DNA from: Dolomedes plantarius
Lineage: Eukaryota; Arthropoda; Arachnida; Araneae; Dolomedidae
Direction: 5' to 3'
NCBI GenBank assembly: GCA_907164885.2
Contig: OU015494.1
Location: 1,704,768 to 1,768,767 of the forward strand
Length of the DNA: 64,000 bases
Below, piece by piece: positions 10,574-21,994 of the stretch. The position numbers were made by a program, and so were the translations under genes. The notes beneath the pieces were generated by a model. That model was not told the origin of the DNA. It saw only the letters and a program-made list of their open reading frames with translations, and searched no databases. Every line of letters begins with the position of its first letter. The first letter of the stretch is position 1.

Positions 10574-13500
10574 TAAATATTACTTTTCTATGATAGAGAA
10601 TAGTTTAAAGATATAAAAAATAAATTTATGTTTTGATAAATAGACTATTTGAAGAATCGTGTATCGATCATATAAACCAGTTTTACTTCGCCTTATGAGT
10701 ATACTCTTCGAGTGAGAATCCTCAGAAAATCTCCAATAGTTGGCATTAAAATATAAAACACTACAAATGGGACCTCAAATTTAATTATCAAAACTTTAGA
10801 AAAAAATCAATATTTCCCGTCAGTTCTTCATGATTCGCTTTAATTTTCTTGATTTTATGGTATTTTATTGAATTATTAATACCTGAATCGTTAGTTTCAA
10901 GATTTTAGAGAAGCGTTAATAACTAACATCACAGTATGCGCAATTCCATGCCATTGTAGCTTATGAGTATTACATAGGTGACTCTCACAAGCGATATTAA
11001 CCGTATAAAAGGAGACTGAGAAATGCTGATTTAACATAATTCTCATTTTACTATGATTTCTTACCTCTTTCCCTTCGTAAGAACATTTTTGTACCTTTAA
11101 TTTTGCTTGCAGCGCTTCTATATTTTATGATTTTATACAAACTTTTCAGTACAAGTTCAGTGTAAAATTCAGTGTAAAATTTTTCATATTTGAATTACTG
11201 AAAAACAATATAGCCACTTTGATACTTCTTAATATTACCGTTAAACTATCAGGGTATCTGGGACACAAAGTTTGAAACTGAAGCTTATTTTTGGAGCCTT
11301 TCTTTAGATTATTTATAAACACATGTTTCTTTCAATTCTTTAGTTACTAGATTTCTATGCATTCCCTAATTTGAGTTCGTTCATCTCAGATTGGTCATAA
11401 CTAATTTGTCGTGAACACCACAGCTCTGCTGGCCATTTTATTATGGGGGCACTATATGGGTGGACCAGAATTACCCCCCATGAAGGCATTTTGGTGTGGG
11501 AACTCAGCACCGAAAGGCCGCCTAACATTGGTCATATACCTCCTTTAAAGGCAATTGAAAGTAAAAATTATTTAGATATATTAACATATGACACTATGTG
11601 AACTGAATATTTTATTATCCTAAGGAATTTGTAACAATTTTGCGAAGAAGAATTTCGTGTTGTCAGTTTTGCAACGGTATTTTTTTTTATATAAAGTGTT
11701 AAGTAGCAGAGTCTACGTATTCAGTTTCAAATTAAGTAACACTTCAAATTCACATTAACTTTGTACTATATAATAGTATGTATTCAAGGTGTAAAATGAT
11801 CTTTACTTTTGAACTGATAACGTAAAATTAAAATCCACGATTAAATATCTTACCCCAAATAACTTTCCAATTAGTATTTAACAACAATAATACGTAATCT
11901 ATATATAACTCATTTATCAGTATACCTATCAAGTTTTTATTAGACAGCTCTATTTTACAACTTGAAAGGGTAATTTAATGTCATACGATTACTTTTGCTA
12001 TATTTGTAACAGATAATTTTAGCAATTGAATCTTTTATCTGAAATAAGAGGAAAAAGCAAGATTCCAATAATTTTTAAGTAAAATGGTATTTATAAATAT
12101 CAAAACACTTAATTTGCACACCCTATGCCAAACACTATACAGTCATTAATTTCAGTAAAACCGAATTATCACATATATCGTTCATATATCATTAGCACAT
12201 AAATGTTGAGTGTTTTATGACATTACTACAATTTTAATATAACGCTTTATAGAATTTCTCATTAATTTTTACTTAGTATGTGTTTGAAAGTATTTGCTTT
12301 CGATACTTTAACAGGTTTACTGTGTTATACCTGACTGAACGGGAATAGATACATAAAAGTATGCAGGACTCGAATAGTATTTAACAGCTTTTATAAATAT
12401 TAACATACAGGGTTAATAGCCATATTAAAGAAGATTATGAAATTACGAATCACAGTAATAAGTATATAAGTACACAGTAAGTATATACCAATAGTTACAT
12501 AACTCTTGAGAATTTTTTTCTATTACATCTTTTAATTAAACATTTTATTGAATGCCTTAAGATATCTTTCTAATTAATTTTGGGAACGAGGATTTCAGCA
12601 TTTAATTTTTCATTATTGAAAGACAAGATATACACGAAGTCATGCATGATAAAAATTCTGTTCGGCAAGAGGGAAGAAAGAATGATTACACTAAGAACTG
12701 ATAGCGTTTCCCTTGTGCGTCGAACAGGAAATTTATAGTTAGGAATGGCACGCAAATTTTATCACGAACCTGGTGAATAAGCACCAGATATTTGCTGTGT
12801 GTGCAATACATTTTTTCTTCTTATTTCCATGGTTCCCAGAACTCTTTCCCCGATATCATGTAAAGCATTTATGCTTTTAATATCCTGATCCTAATATATT
12901 AAGGATAACAAAATACTCTTTTAACTCTTACCAATAAATAAATACATCCGTTAAATTGGTAAGATAGGGAAAGTATGTAATTTAAAGTTTTCCAATATCA
13001 AGTTCGAACGCAATAAGAACAGAAAGACAAATCGTAATAACATTTAAACCATTGCTTTATTTATAAGTCAAAGAAAACTGCTTAAGAAATCGGAAGAAAT
13101 CGAAGGCCACTTCTTCTACCATAACAGCATTTTTAAAAATATCATAGTTAACCAATTAATCTAAAGATAAAAGGAGCATAATAACAAAGAAAGAAAAAAG
13201 TACAAAGCACTGCGAAAGTGTTTGCTTACCCTAAAAGAATAGTTGGATGTATACCCAATGTTCTTTTACATAAAATGACTTTAAATTTTTATCTGGTTTA
13301 ACTGATTTTCTCTTCTGGTTTAAGTTAATTTTCCATTATTACTCATGTTGTGTTGTTTTATTTTAATAAATTATTTAACCTCTCCTTCACAGTTTTATGC
13401 ATATTTGGTTCAATATTTCAACGTATTCTGAAACCGAATTTGCTCTGTTTCCCTTCGATGAAATGGCAGTTTTTTAAAATCTCTTGCTACCTGTCACGGA

Positions 13501-13621
13501 TATTATATAACTAGCCTTGAAGCTCGAGGGATGCTCTGGCTGTCGGTGCTGATTGAATCCCGACGTGCTCCATTCAATAACTCCGTGTCTAGGCACGTTT
13601 AATCCGTAGGGGTATAAACCA

Positions 13622-13716
13622 TTACAATTCTCCACCAGCTTGAACAGTCCCCTGTTCACATGTACGGTCCATGGATTCATGAGGTTGTCTCCATACCCGT
13701 ACACGTTCATCTACCC
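13622..13716 (-). pseudogene. Tc1-like transposase, downstream half (split by hAT)
   Basis: On the minus strand this reads VDERVRVWRQPHESMDRT and continues to EQGTVQAGG, which is the segment following the first catalytic Asp in a common arthropod Tc1 transposase family. The upstream half, with the first Asp (WSDESRFQLYR), lies 4.5 kb away at 18207-18545. The two halves meet exactly at the 8-bp duplication that flanks the hAT element, so the hAT inserted into this gene. No recognisable transposase sequence follows past about 13620, so the C-terminal catalytic part is missing or too decayed. Confidence 0.75.
13709..13716. repeat. hAT target-site duplication, left copy (ATCTACCC)
   Basis: Identical to 18207-18214 and directly abutting the element end. 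Confidence 0.92.
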
Positions 13717-14175
13717 CAGTGGTCGGCAAACCGCGGCTCGCGAGCCACATGCGACTCTTTGGTCCCTTCAGTGTGGCTCTTCCACAAAATAACCACGTGC
13801 AGGCGAACACGTATAGTGCGATTGAAACTTCGAGAAGATTGGTTTTCTTATTTCTGTTTTTACATACTTAGTTGGTGTTTATGTGTCTTTAGGCGAGTGC
13901 TCTGAAGCGACTTAATGAGAAAACATTTCCAGAAAGATTAAATTTCAACGCGTACCGTCAAGTCGTATCTTTGCATCGTGTTGTACAATGTATTTACTTT
14001 CGAGAGCGTGTCCCCGCAGAAAAGACTGGACTAGTCAAAATGTCTTCGAATATAACCAACCAGTAAGTCGAAGATCTTAAATCGGTTTAAGCTTTATCAA
14101 TATGAGTTAAAGAGTCTCGTGACAAAAATGGTATAGCATAAGTTTCACTTTTTGTACGATTTATTTTATCTACAG

Positions 14176-14900
14176 ATCCTAAAGAAGAACATTTAGGATT
14201 ACTGCCACTCAAAGGTCAAACACGTGGCGAGGATACAGTAAATGCTGTAACTGAGTGCATTGAAAAACATCGTATTCAACTCGATAAAATTGTCTCAATT
14301 TCAACAGACGGAGCGAAAAGAATGACCTGCGTAAGAAACGGGTTTGTTGCTTTTTTGAAAGAAAAATCACGAGATACTTACAATGAGTTCATTACCATTG
14401 TATCATTCATCAAGAACTTTGCGCGCAGACATTTACAGAAGAAATTTGCAAAGTTATGTAATGGTTGATTAAGATTATCAACTCCATTATAGCTAAAGTT
14501 CTTAATCATCGCCAATTTAAAGAATTTTTAGTTGAAATGGAGAGTGAGTACGCAGATCTTCTGCTGCATAACAAGGTACGTTGGTTATTAAGAGGAAACG
14601 TTTTGAAACGTTTCGCTTCCTTAAAATCAGAAATTAGAGCATTTCTCCTTGAGAAGGGTGTTCACTATTCAGAACTAACGAACGATCAGTGGATCCAAAA
14701 AATTTATTTCATGGTAGACGTTACGTCTACTATGAAAATCATCTTACGTTTACCATCTAAATCAGCTTAATCGTAAACTACAGTGGAAAGGAAACACAAT
14801 TTTTTCGATGTTAGAAGAAGTTATTTCATTCTAAAACAAATAATCTCTTTTTGCTCAAGATTTTGATAGAGAAACTTAATTCACTTTCCAAGCCTGTTGA
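14176..14900 (+). pseudogene. hAT transposase of the GTF2I-repeat/ZBED-like group, fragment
   Basis: Landmarks are LLPLKGQTRGEDT (about 14197), IVSISTDGAKRMT (about 14290), the open block ending LLLHNKVRWLLRGNVLKRF (14465-14620) and HYSELTNDQW (about 14670). These match the central and C-terminal core of animal hAT transposases annotated as general transcription factor II-I repeat domain-containing or ZBED-like. Asp in STDGA is the likely second catalytic residue. The BED finger and N-terminus are missing, and stops and frame changes break the reading near 14463, 14735 and after 14830. It lies inside the 13717-18206 element in the same orientation. Confidence 0.8.
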
Positions 14901-14984
14901 AACATCGCCAAGAAAATAATTATGATTGTTGTGAAGGATCCACAATTTGGACATTTTGAACTCCTTCCAACGTTATAGCCATTT

Positions 14985-15600
14985 TGTTCTTCCAACACGA
15001 TTACGGGGCATAAAACGGCCATATTGGAACTGCACCAATTTTCCAAGAAACATCACCCCTCCTGAATTCCTCAGGACGCGGGAAAAGAAATTCCAGGAAA
15101 TTCAACGGACTTCCAATTTTCTTGGAAATAAACGTACCACGTGGGTCAACCATGGGAATGTCAAAGCATCCTGCCCTCGAATAAAAAACTCGAAGAGGCA
15201 ATAAATCTACGTGAATAACTAACCTGGGGAGGGGTTATAATGAAGAATGTAGGAGACCCGAGTGTGGGAGAAAACGACGTTCGGAGAGAGAGCAAGGGAG
15301 CGATTGGAGGTAGCGAGCTGCAAGAGAGCCTGGGAAGGAAAGACGCCCCCGTAAAATGGCGAGATACCCGTCTTCAACCGCCAGCGCCGAATCCTGTTGC
15401 ATCCGCCAGTGAAGAGCCACATGAATTCCTACCCGATGCCTAAAGCCTCCTCCTGTAGAAATGCCCTCAACGATGCCACGCTCTGCTGTTTTCATCAAAC
15501 TCCCCAGGTTGGTCATAAATTCCCCCTCTAAATAGTGCTCATGCCTTCTGAGAGATTACGAGACTTTTATTTCACTCGACCCATAATGGTTATGCAGCAG
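14985..15600. other. GC-rich insert of unknown type inside the hAT element
   Basis: Base composition changes abruptly from AT-rich hAT sequence to GC-rich DNA between about 14985 and 15600, and then returns. Both strands have overlapping open frames (15219-15516 minus, 15240-15443 plus), as expected of GC-rich non-coding DNA. It could be a solo LTR or a segment of an unrelated element; no TG...CA ends with matching flanks were found. Confidence 0.35.
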
Positions 15601-16489
15601 GAAGCGGATGAAGTATGCCCTAATTCGGTTAAAAATATGTATAGCCAAGATCTTAAATATAATATGTAAACCCGACCTTTTTCTTGTAAAATATTGTATA
15701 ATAAATGTTGTTATTTTTATTTATAAACGCATAGTTACCTTTGGAGTTCACCTCCCTAAATTTACACAACGCAAAGGGGTATCTCTGGTACCCCTCATAA
15801 CAATGATATTGACATTTGCTATTTCAAAACAACACTTTTAAATATGAGGAAAGCTTTTCTCAACAGATTTCGGGAAGCCAGAAACAGCAAAGCGACGTTA
15901 GCTTTTGTTAAAAAACCTCTTAATGCTACTAATAATATAATTAAGTTTTTCTCCCTTTAATATTGACATTGGCAACTTTTAAATGCAATTGCTGTATTCA
16001 AAAAACAAAGAATTGGGGAAATCGAAATTTGAACGTCCTTGTGCTGATATATAAATATTGGAGAAAAAGAAATGTGAAGCATAAGTGGTCTGCTTTGAAA
16101 GGCCTGGAAGATATGTTGATTTTTAACACCTGAAATAGTATTCCTGTCTCATATAATCATCGGGTCTACATATTCATACGAATAATCATTTTTGAGCATG
16201 AATCTTATCAAGAGTTAATTGAGAAGTTGTCTTATTGATGAGAACCTGGAATCGTGCCTAAAATTAAAAACAATATACACTCCTGACTTACCCAAACTTT
16301 CCAAGGAGATGCGAGGCAATTGTTCATATTAGTGTTTGTCTTTCATTGTCATGATTTAATTTTATGGATACCTTACAATTTAATTTTATCAATAAATAAT
16401 ATCGATATTAAGTATGATATCAAGTATTATTCAACGCACCTATAGTTTAACTAAGACTTAAAAGTATAAGTAAAGTTTTTAAGTTAATT
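15601..16489. other. AT-rich interior of the hAT element, no gene seen
   Basis: No transposase motif or other frame is visible. The open frame at 15608-15841 is low-complexity. Confidence 0.5.
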
Positions 16490-16598
16490 TTAGGGAGCGC
16501 TGTGAAGTGAAAGAAAGTGTAGTGTCGAAGATTGAGATTGGCATGTTGAGATGGTTTGGACATATATAGAGGTTGAACGAAAGGAGATAGATGAAATA
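16490..16598 (+). pseudogene. Non-LTR reverse transcriptase C-terminal tail, first part
   Basis: Reads VKESVVSKIEIGMLRWFGHI then, after a stop, RLNERR. The LRWFGH block is the conserved tail of endonuclease-reverse transcriptases of the type often annotated as craniofacial development protein 2-like. The rest resumes at 17984 after a Tc1 insertion at TA. Confidence 0.7.
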
Positions 16599-16670
16599 CA
16601 CTCGTCAAAAGTGAAATTGCAACACCATGAAGGAATGCGCGTAGTGATGTGACAATAACAGGATCGGTAG
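16599..16670 (+). repeat. Left terminal inverted repeat (72 bp) of Tc1-like element
   Basis: Pairs with 17912-17983 with only a few mismatches; the outer 40 bases agree perfectly by eye. Confidence 0.9.
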
Positions 16671-16821
16671 ATGCCAGAGACATATGCAAATAATTAAAAG
16701 CGCGTGCGCATCTGGTCACATGATACCCAGTTTCTGGCTATAAAAGCCAGTAGCTGGCTCTCTCTGTTTATGCTATCAATGACAGATTATTGTTGTAACG
16801 GAACATGAAGAAGGGTAGAAA

Positions 16822-17840
16822 ATGCCTCGGAGACATCAGCGAGCTGAATACCAGCAGTTATCGTCTGAGGACCGAGAACGTATCCTAGAACTGCAGGAGC
16901 TCGGTTTGTCGATGCTCGCAATTGCCAGTCGTGTTGAACGGGACGTCACTGCAATTCAGCGATGTGGGGCACGATGGACGCAAGACCATCAGATAACACG
17001 GCAAAGAGGCAGTGGATCACGTCAGATGGCACTGATAGGCAAATTCGGCGAATGTTTCGTGGGGACCCGTTCGCCACGGCAAGTCATATTGAAACCTACC
17101 TACCATTATCAGATGGGACATCTGTCTCCTGCCAAACCATCCGTTACATTTTGCACAAGGCAGGGGTGCGCGCACGGCGGCCAGCCACTGAGGATCCTTT
17201 AATCACTCGACACAGGGCTGCTCGTCTGGCTTGGTGTCGACGTTATCGTCACTGGACGAACGAATGGCATCGGGTATTGTTTTCAGACGAACTCCGATTT
17301 TGTTTATAGAGGAATGGCGGTCGTGGACATGTGTGGCGGCTTCCCGGAGAAAGGTACCTGCTAACTCATACCGTCGAACGTCATACCGGCCCCACACAGA
17401 GCTTAATGTTTTAGGGTGGCATCATGTTCGGACAGCGGACAACCCTTGTGCACATTAATGGCAGTTTAATATCGGCCCGGTAGACAACACATGTTGTTAT
17501 GCCTGTGGTTCGGCAACTTATGCAGGCCTCCCGTGGAACGTTATTCCAGCAAGACATTGACCGGTCTCATGTCACACGTCACACTCTGAACAGCCTCAAT
17601 GGAATTCACATCCTTCCCTGGCAGGCAGCCTCACCCGATCTCTCTCCCATCGATCATGTGTGGGCTGCCATCAGACTTGCGGTGCACAGGGCACCGCAGC
17701 CGCATACCGTAGAGGAACTGAGAGCTGCGGTGGACTTTGCTTGGCAAGGAATATCTCAGGAGACCATTAATAGCCTCATAGACAGTATTCCTCGCCGTTT
17801 AGAGGCCTGTATAGCTGCCCTGTATAGGTGGCCACATTAA
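16822..17840 (+). pseudogene. Tc1-like transposase, frameshifted
   Basis: Starts at ATG 16822 (MPRRHQRAEYQQLSSEDRER), an N-terminus typical of a Tc1 family abundant in spider genomes. A paired-type helix-turn-helix occupies the first 70 codons. The frame shifts near 17000-17030, again near 17300 after the first catalytic Asp (RVLFSDELRF), and again before 17499. The last 113 codons are open: second Asp in LFQQDIDRSHVTRH, then SPDLSPIDHVW. Where Tc1 enzymes normally have Glu, this copy has Asp, and 32 residues separate it from the second Asp. The protein ends at 17840 (YRWPH). It cannot encode an active enzyme because of the frameshifts. Confidence 0.88.
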
Positions 17841-17911
17841 ATACTGAATAAACAGATTAATTTATCATATCTTTGTTTGTTTCTTCAATCATCTGCATAT
17901 GTGTCTTAACT

Positions 17912-17983
17912 CTACCGATCCTGTTATTTTCACATCGCTGCGCGCATTCCTTCATGGTGTTGCAATTTCACTTTTGACGAGTG
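17912..17983 (-). repeat. Right terminal inverted repeat (72 bp) of Tc1-like element
   Basis: Complement of 16599-16670, ending ...TTGACGAGTG before TA. Confidence 0.9.
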
Positions 17984-18114
17984 TAAGTATACAAGACGAG
18001 TGTGGATGGAAGAGTTGGAAGCGAACGTACCTCAATGAGATTGAGGACGTTTTTAGCAAAGTCCAGCTTAGGAGTATCCTAATTAAGTTAATAACAATGC
18101 ACCTACCTATATAG
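17984..18114 (+). pseudogene. Non-LTR reverse transcriptase C-terminal tail, second part
   Basis: Continuation of 16490-16598 beyond the Tc1 insertion. It includes YLNEIEDVFSKVQLRSI, which fits the last residues of the same reverse-transcriptase tail family, and a stop at 18112-18114. The rest of the LINE is absent, consistent with an old, 5'-truncated copy. Confidence 0.6.
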
Positions 18115-18206
18115 TTTAAATTTAAAAAAAATGGCTCTCAAAAGAAATTTCAATCATTGTACTGTTGATATTTGGCTCTGTTGACTCATGAGTTTGCCGA
18201 CCACTG

Positions 18207-18214
18207 ATCTACCC
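18207..18214. repeat. hAT target-site duplication, right copy (ATCTACCC)
   Basis: Identical to 13709-13716 and directly abutting the element end. Confidence 0.92.
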
Positions 18215-18545
18215 GATACAATTGGAAACGAGACTCGTCAGACCATGCAACGGGTTTCCAGTTATCAACAGTCGAATGGAGGTGTTGGCGGGCCCGTAAG
18301 ACTGTGTGCCTTGCAGTCAACAACAACAATGGTACACGAATGGGTCTGACGCTCCGAAAACCCATATAAATGACGGTCCGTTGAACAGTTCACACACTGA
18401 CACTTGTTGATGCCCCAGCATTGTAATCCACAGCAATTTGAGGAAGTGTTGCACGTCTGTATCGTTTAAGGACAGTCATCAACTGTCCGTTCATTCAAGG
18501 TCTTTTGCCGGCTGCACCGCTGTCGGAGATTTGATGTTTTACCGG
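18207..18545 (-). pseudogene. Tc1-like transposase, upstream half (split by hAT)
   Basis: Minus-strand reading shows KRYRRATLPQIAVDYNAG, then RTVIYMGFRSVRPIR, then VAWSDESRFQLYR with the first catalytic Asp. This is the region between the DNA-binding domain and the DDE core of Tc1 transposases. At least two in-frame stops are visible (near 18500 and 18390). The coding trail fades beyond about 18545, and the element's own inverted ends were not found. It is the oldest layer of the nest at 13.6-18.5 kb. Confidence 0.75.
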
Positions 18546-20634
18546 ATACAGGATATTCACGGCACACTCGTGAACTAGTCGTGCGCGAAAATCCAAATTG
18601 CCGATCTTTTTTCAAGCAGTGTGAGTCTAACGAACTTTTGTTAGAAACCTCATTTAAATGATCAATACACTGCTAATATTTTTGTAACATTTTTATCGCA
18701 GTTAAATATTTTTTAAAATATGTTATAATAACACGAAATATAACTTTTAACAAAATATGTAAGGAGGTAGAAAAATAATTGATCTGTCAGCGTCAAATTC
18801 CAAGAATAATTCCGATAGAGACATAAGTACGAGTGCAATAAATATTAAAATCACCCACATACGGATTGGACTCATATTTAATTTCATTGGAGGGTATATC
18901 AATATTTTTAATGATTATGACCACGTGAAATACGCTTATATCGTGTTCTATCAACTGAACAAAAGGATAATAGAAAAAACCTAGTCTGTCTATATAATTT
19001 CCTGATTAAAATATTTCTTTAATTTTTTAAAATTTTTTCTTTGTATTTTAAAGAGTTGTGGAGAAAGCAAAAGTCTACCTTTTTTCATAAATGTTTTCAT
19101 TAACAAGAATATCAATGTATGTGTTTGCCGATTTTTTCAAAGAAGTGTCACCATTTCTCTTCTTAATTATTTTAATAAGATTGATATGTGTGTTTTCTAC
19201 TTGATAACTTTTGAAATATTCCTGTATTACCATTTCATGAATTACGAATTAAAGCGTTTTAATGTCGCAGTGTTTTGTTCCTTGTTTTTTTTCTGCTCGA
19301 GTAAGTCAATAGTGTCACTGGAAGCAGAGAAATGGTCTGAAAAGATGCGAATCTTAGTGAAGGACGAATAGAATCGCGGCGCCAACTCGACATAGTTGAA
19401 CAGACGGTGGAGAAATGGAGCTCATCGATTTTCTCTGCTATTCATAAGATGTAATAATAATTTTTAATAGAATACACCACTCACATTGCATCTACCCCCA
19501 ATGAAAGTTTTATGAGATCTATCACCCCAGTTTCTTGATTGTATTATCAAATGGTCTCTGTAACTGCCTAAGTAAGTCCTGTAAGTACTGTATAATATAT
19601 CCATTAATGACGTTATTCAATCATAATAATGTATGTGAGTGTACCTTCCCTATCTTAGTATAGTTCTAATTTATATTAAAAACTGTAATTTCAATTATGC
19701 ATCAGTTTTAAGCATTTTCTAAATTTGTTCCACGTGCTTTAAATGAGATAAAAGCAGTAATTCAAGGATTTATATCAATGTTTATGAAGATTATTTATAT
19801 AATTAAGCATTTCTACTTGTCAGAAAGCACATAATTACTTCCCCAGAGGAGACTTTAAGCTGATTAGAAAAAAAGGAGTCAGATAGACTACCATTACGGT
19901 ACCAGTTTAATGAATCTCTCTATTCTAAAAAAATGTAACTGCCGCTGCCGGCAACGCCGCTGTCAAAAGCTTGTCACGCTATCTCCTCCGAAACCGCTAG
20001 GGGTATGGGGTCGAGACCGATACCAATCGATGCAGAACAATGTGGGGAAGAAAGTAAGACATGTCTCATATTCGTCGGACTTTAAGTTTTTTTTTATTTT
20101 ATTTTTTGTGGGAAAATATTGACTTTTTCATGTTCAGATTACGATAACTCGCCAAAAAAGGATCGTAGAATTTTTTTTTTACAATCTAGGACTACAGACA
20201 TTTCTCCTTCAAACAAGACCTCATTTGTTTAAAAATAATTTAAAACAGACTGATATTTTTATTAAAATTGAAAACCCAGTTTTTGGAAAAATTTATGCAT
20301 TTCGAGATATATAAATTTGATGCTCTCAGACTTATTATGTTACAAAGAAAATATTTATATCAACTGGAAGATGAAAGCTGTCTCATTCATATAAACTTCA
20401 TTTCAAGTCTCTATCTTAAAATTTCGATTTTTAATTGAATTTTAAAGAACTATACTTCAACAGAAATCGGAATGAAGAATCACGTCATTTCTTGGTTTTT
20501 CTCCTCTTGGATTTTATACAACGATTGAGTCATTCATTCACTTGATTCATTCATCGCCCTTAATGTAAGAACTTGAATTGATTAAATCTTTTTCACAGTA
20601 AAACAGTTTTTCACAATATTATTTTTTAAATTTC

Positions 20635-20663
20635 GTTTGTTTACGTTAAAAACGTAAACAAAC
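20635..20663. other. Perfect 13-bp hairpin with 3-base loop
   Basis: GTTTGTTTACGTT at 20635-20647, AAA loop, and its exact complement at 20651-20663. It could be a decayed small inverted-repeat element or a cruciform-prone site. Confidence 0.9.
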
Positions 20664-20699
20664 AGACCTTTTGACCAAGTTTTTTCAGATATATAACGT

Positions 20700-20844
20700 T
20701 AAAAAGGCGGGCTTCATCCACTTCGCATAAGGGTGACTGACAACAGTAAATGGCTGTTACATTGCCCGAGAATCACCCCTATGTATCTCGCTATTAGCCA
20801 TAACAGAGGAGCGAGCGTAGCGAGCCTAGGGGCAAAGCCCCTAG
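20700..20844 (+). mobile_element. Possible Helitron-like 3' end
   Basis: GC-richer segment ending in GAGCGAGCGTAGCGAGC, then a perfect palindrome CTAGGGGC-AAA-GCCCCTAG (20826-20844) and a T. Helitrons end in a hairpin followed by CTRR and insert before T, so the CTAG|T end fits, but here the hairpin directly contains the CTAG instead of preceding it by about 10 bases. The 5' limit is not visible. Confidence 0.3.
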
Positions 20845-21673
20845 TTCAAATACAAAGTAATTGTTCTCCGTAGGTTTCCGCTATCACAACACCCCTCCCT
20901 CAGATTAACCATGATATCTGTTGTGTTTTCAAAACACGGTATTGTTATCTATTCGATATATTCAGCCAATGGTCTTTTTCTTTATAAAAAAATTATAATT
21001 TTTTTTTATAAATTTAACACAAGGTTTTCAATTTCATGATGAAATCTCACTATCATAAAACAATACCGTTTTCTTCTCTTTTTTAAAAGCATTATAGATG
21101 GTTTTGTTCTTGATTTTTTTGTTTCTGCTTTGGATAATGTTTTCAGAGAATAATATCCAGAAATTATTGAATTTTTGCTTAACTGTTCACAATGGGTCTA
21201 AAATAGAGTTGACAAGACAAGTAAATTGATTTTCAATAAACATCAATATAAAGTGCTCGTCTAAATGTTTTAAGGATGAGGATATTATATTCAGTTTTCG
21301 AAATGAATCATTCAAAATTTTTGTATCAATTGTATATTGAACTTAATTCATTAAATGTTTCATTACATATGATGATGACGGTTTCGTATGATGAAATGTT
21401 TTGTATTTATAAAAATTTATAAGTACAAAACATTTAATCATTGAATGGAATGGAAACACCAAATATACACACTTTTGGGGTAAATTGAAGCTAAATATTC
21501 AAAAACTAAAGTTTTTATTATTTGTTATGTTGATCCATTTGACAGAGCTAGTAAGAATAAAAAACAATATTGCATTTAAATGTACCATTTTAAAATAAAT
21601 TTAGGATTAAAGAGGAATTTAACATTTTTTTTCTGCGTAATAATGTAAAATTCAAAATGAATTTTAATATATA

Positions 21674-21688
21674 GAGGAACCCGGGGCA
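21674..21688 (+). repeat. Left inverted repeat of pogo-like element
   Basis: GAGGAACCCGGGGCA; pairs with 23200-23214 with one mismatch. Confidence 0.85.
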
Positions 21689-21994
21689 GAACGGGGTGCC
21701 AAGTTGAAAATATGTTTTAAAAATACAAAAGGTTTAGTTAAGAGAGCTGCAAATTTTTTTTAATAAACACATTATAATGTTATATTCCCAAAAATACAAT
21801 AATATTGCAAAAAAACAAAAGAACAATATCTTTAAAAAAAGACAGAAAATTTTGTCATTCGCCCCCTTCTGCCCCATACCCGGGGAAGAACGGGGTGGTA
21901 AGGACAAGTAATTATAAAAATATATAAAACTGGGGGAAATGCAGAAGAAATAAGTTTGCTCTATAATTATTTAGTTTTTAATGACTATGAAGGT

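Larger units (their letters stand above)
9441..13473. other. AT-rich stretch, no gene seen
   Basis: I see no gene. It holds a short hairpin at 9631-9657, a TA microsatellite at 10502-10570 and a GC-richer patch at 11410-11530 of unknown origin. The open frame at 12570-12755 (minus) has no motif. Confidence 0.6.
16599..17983 (+). mobile_element. Tc1-like transposon with 72-bp inverted repeats
   Basis: Boundaries are inverted repeats at 16599-16670 and 17912-17983, beginning CACTCGTCAAAAGTG and nearly identical for 72 bp, flanked by TA on both sides (16597-16598, 17984-17985). It interrupts a reverse-transcriptase fragment that becomes continuous when the element and one TA are removed. Length is 1385 bp. 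Ends are well kept while the gene has several frameshifts. Confidence 0.93.
13717..18206 (+). mobile_element. hAT transposon with nested insertions
   Basis: Ends are inverted repeats beginning CAGTGGTCGGCAAAC (left at 13717; complement at the right end, 18192-18206), flanked by the perfect 8-bp target duplication ATCTACCC (13709-13716 and 18207-18214), the hAT signature. It contains a broken transposase (about 14176-14900), a GC-rich insert, and a reverse-transcriptase tail that is itself interrupted by a Tc1 element. The inner ends differ after 15 bases (CGCGGCTCGCGAGCC versus TCATGAGTCAACAG), so the inverted repeats are short. It lies inside an older Tc1 transposase gene. Confidence 0.9.
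18546..21673. other. AT-rich stretch, no gene seen
   Basis: No coding region recognised. It holds a perfect hairpin at 20635-20663 and a Helitron-end-like palindrome at 20826-20844, both listed. A GC-richer patch at about 19940-20060 and another at 20700-20890 are unexplained. Confidence 0.55.

Noticed and set aside
13474..13710. 78-codon minus-strand frame as an independent gene
   Set aside because: Its start overlaps a shadow frame of the Tc1 transposase fragment and the rest has no motif.
15219..15516. Overlapping minus-strand frames of 67 and 93 codons
   Set aside because: Long frames on both strands are expected in the GC-rich insert; no protein family is recognisable.
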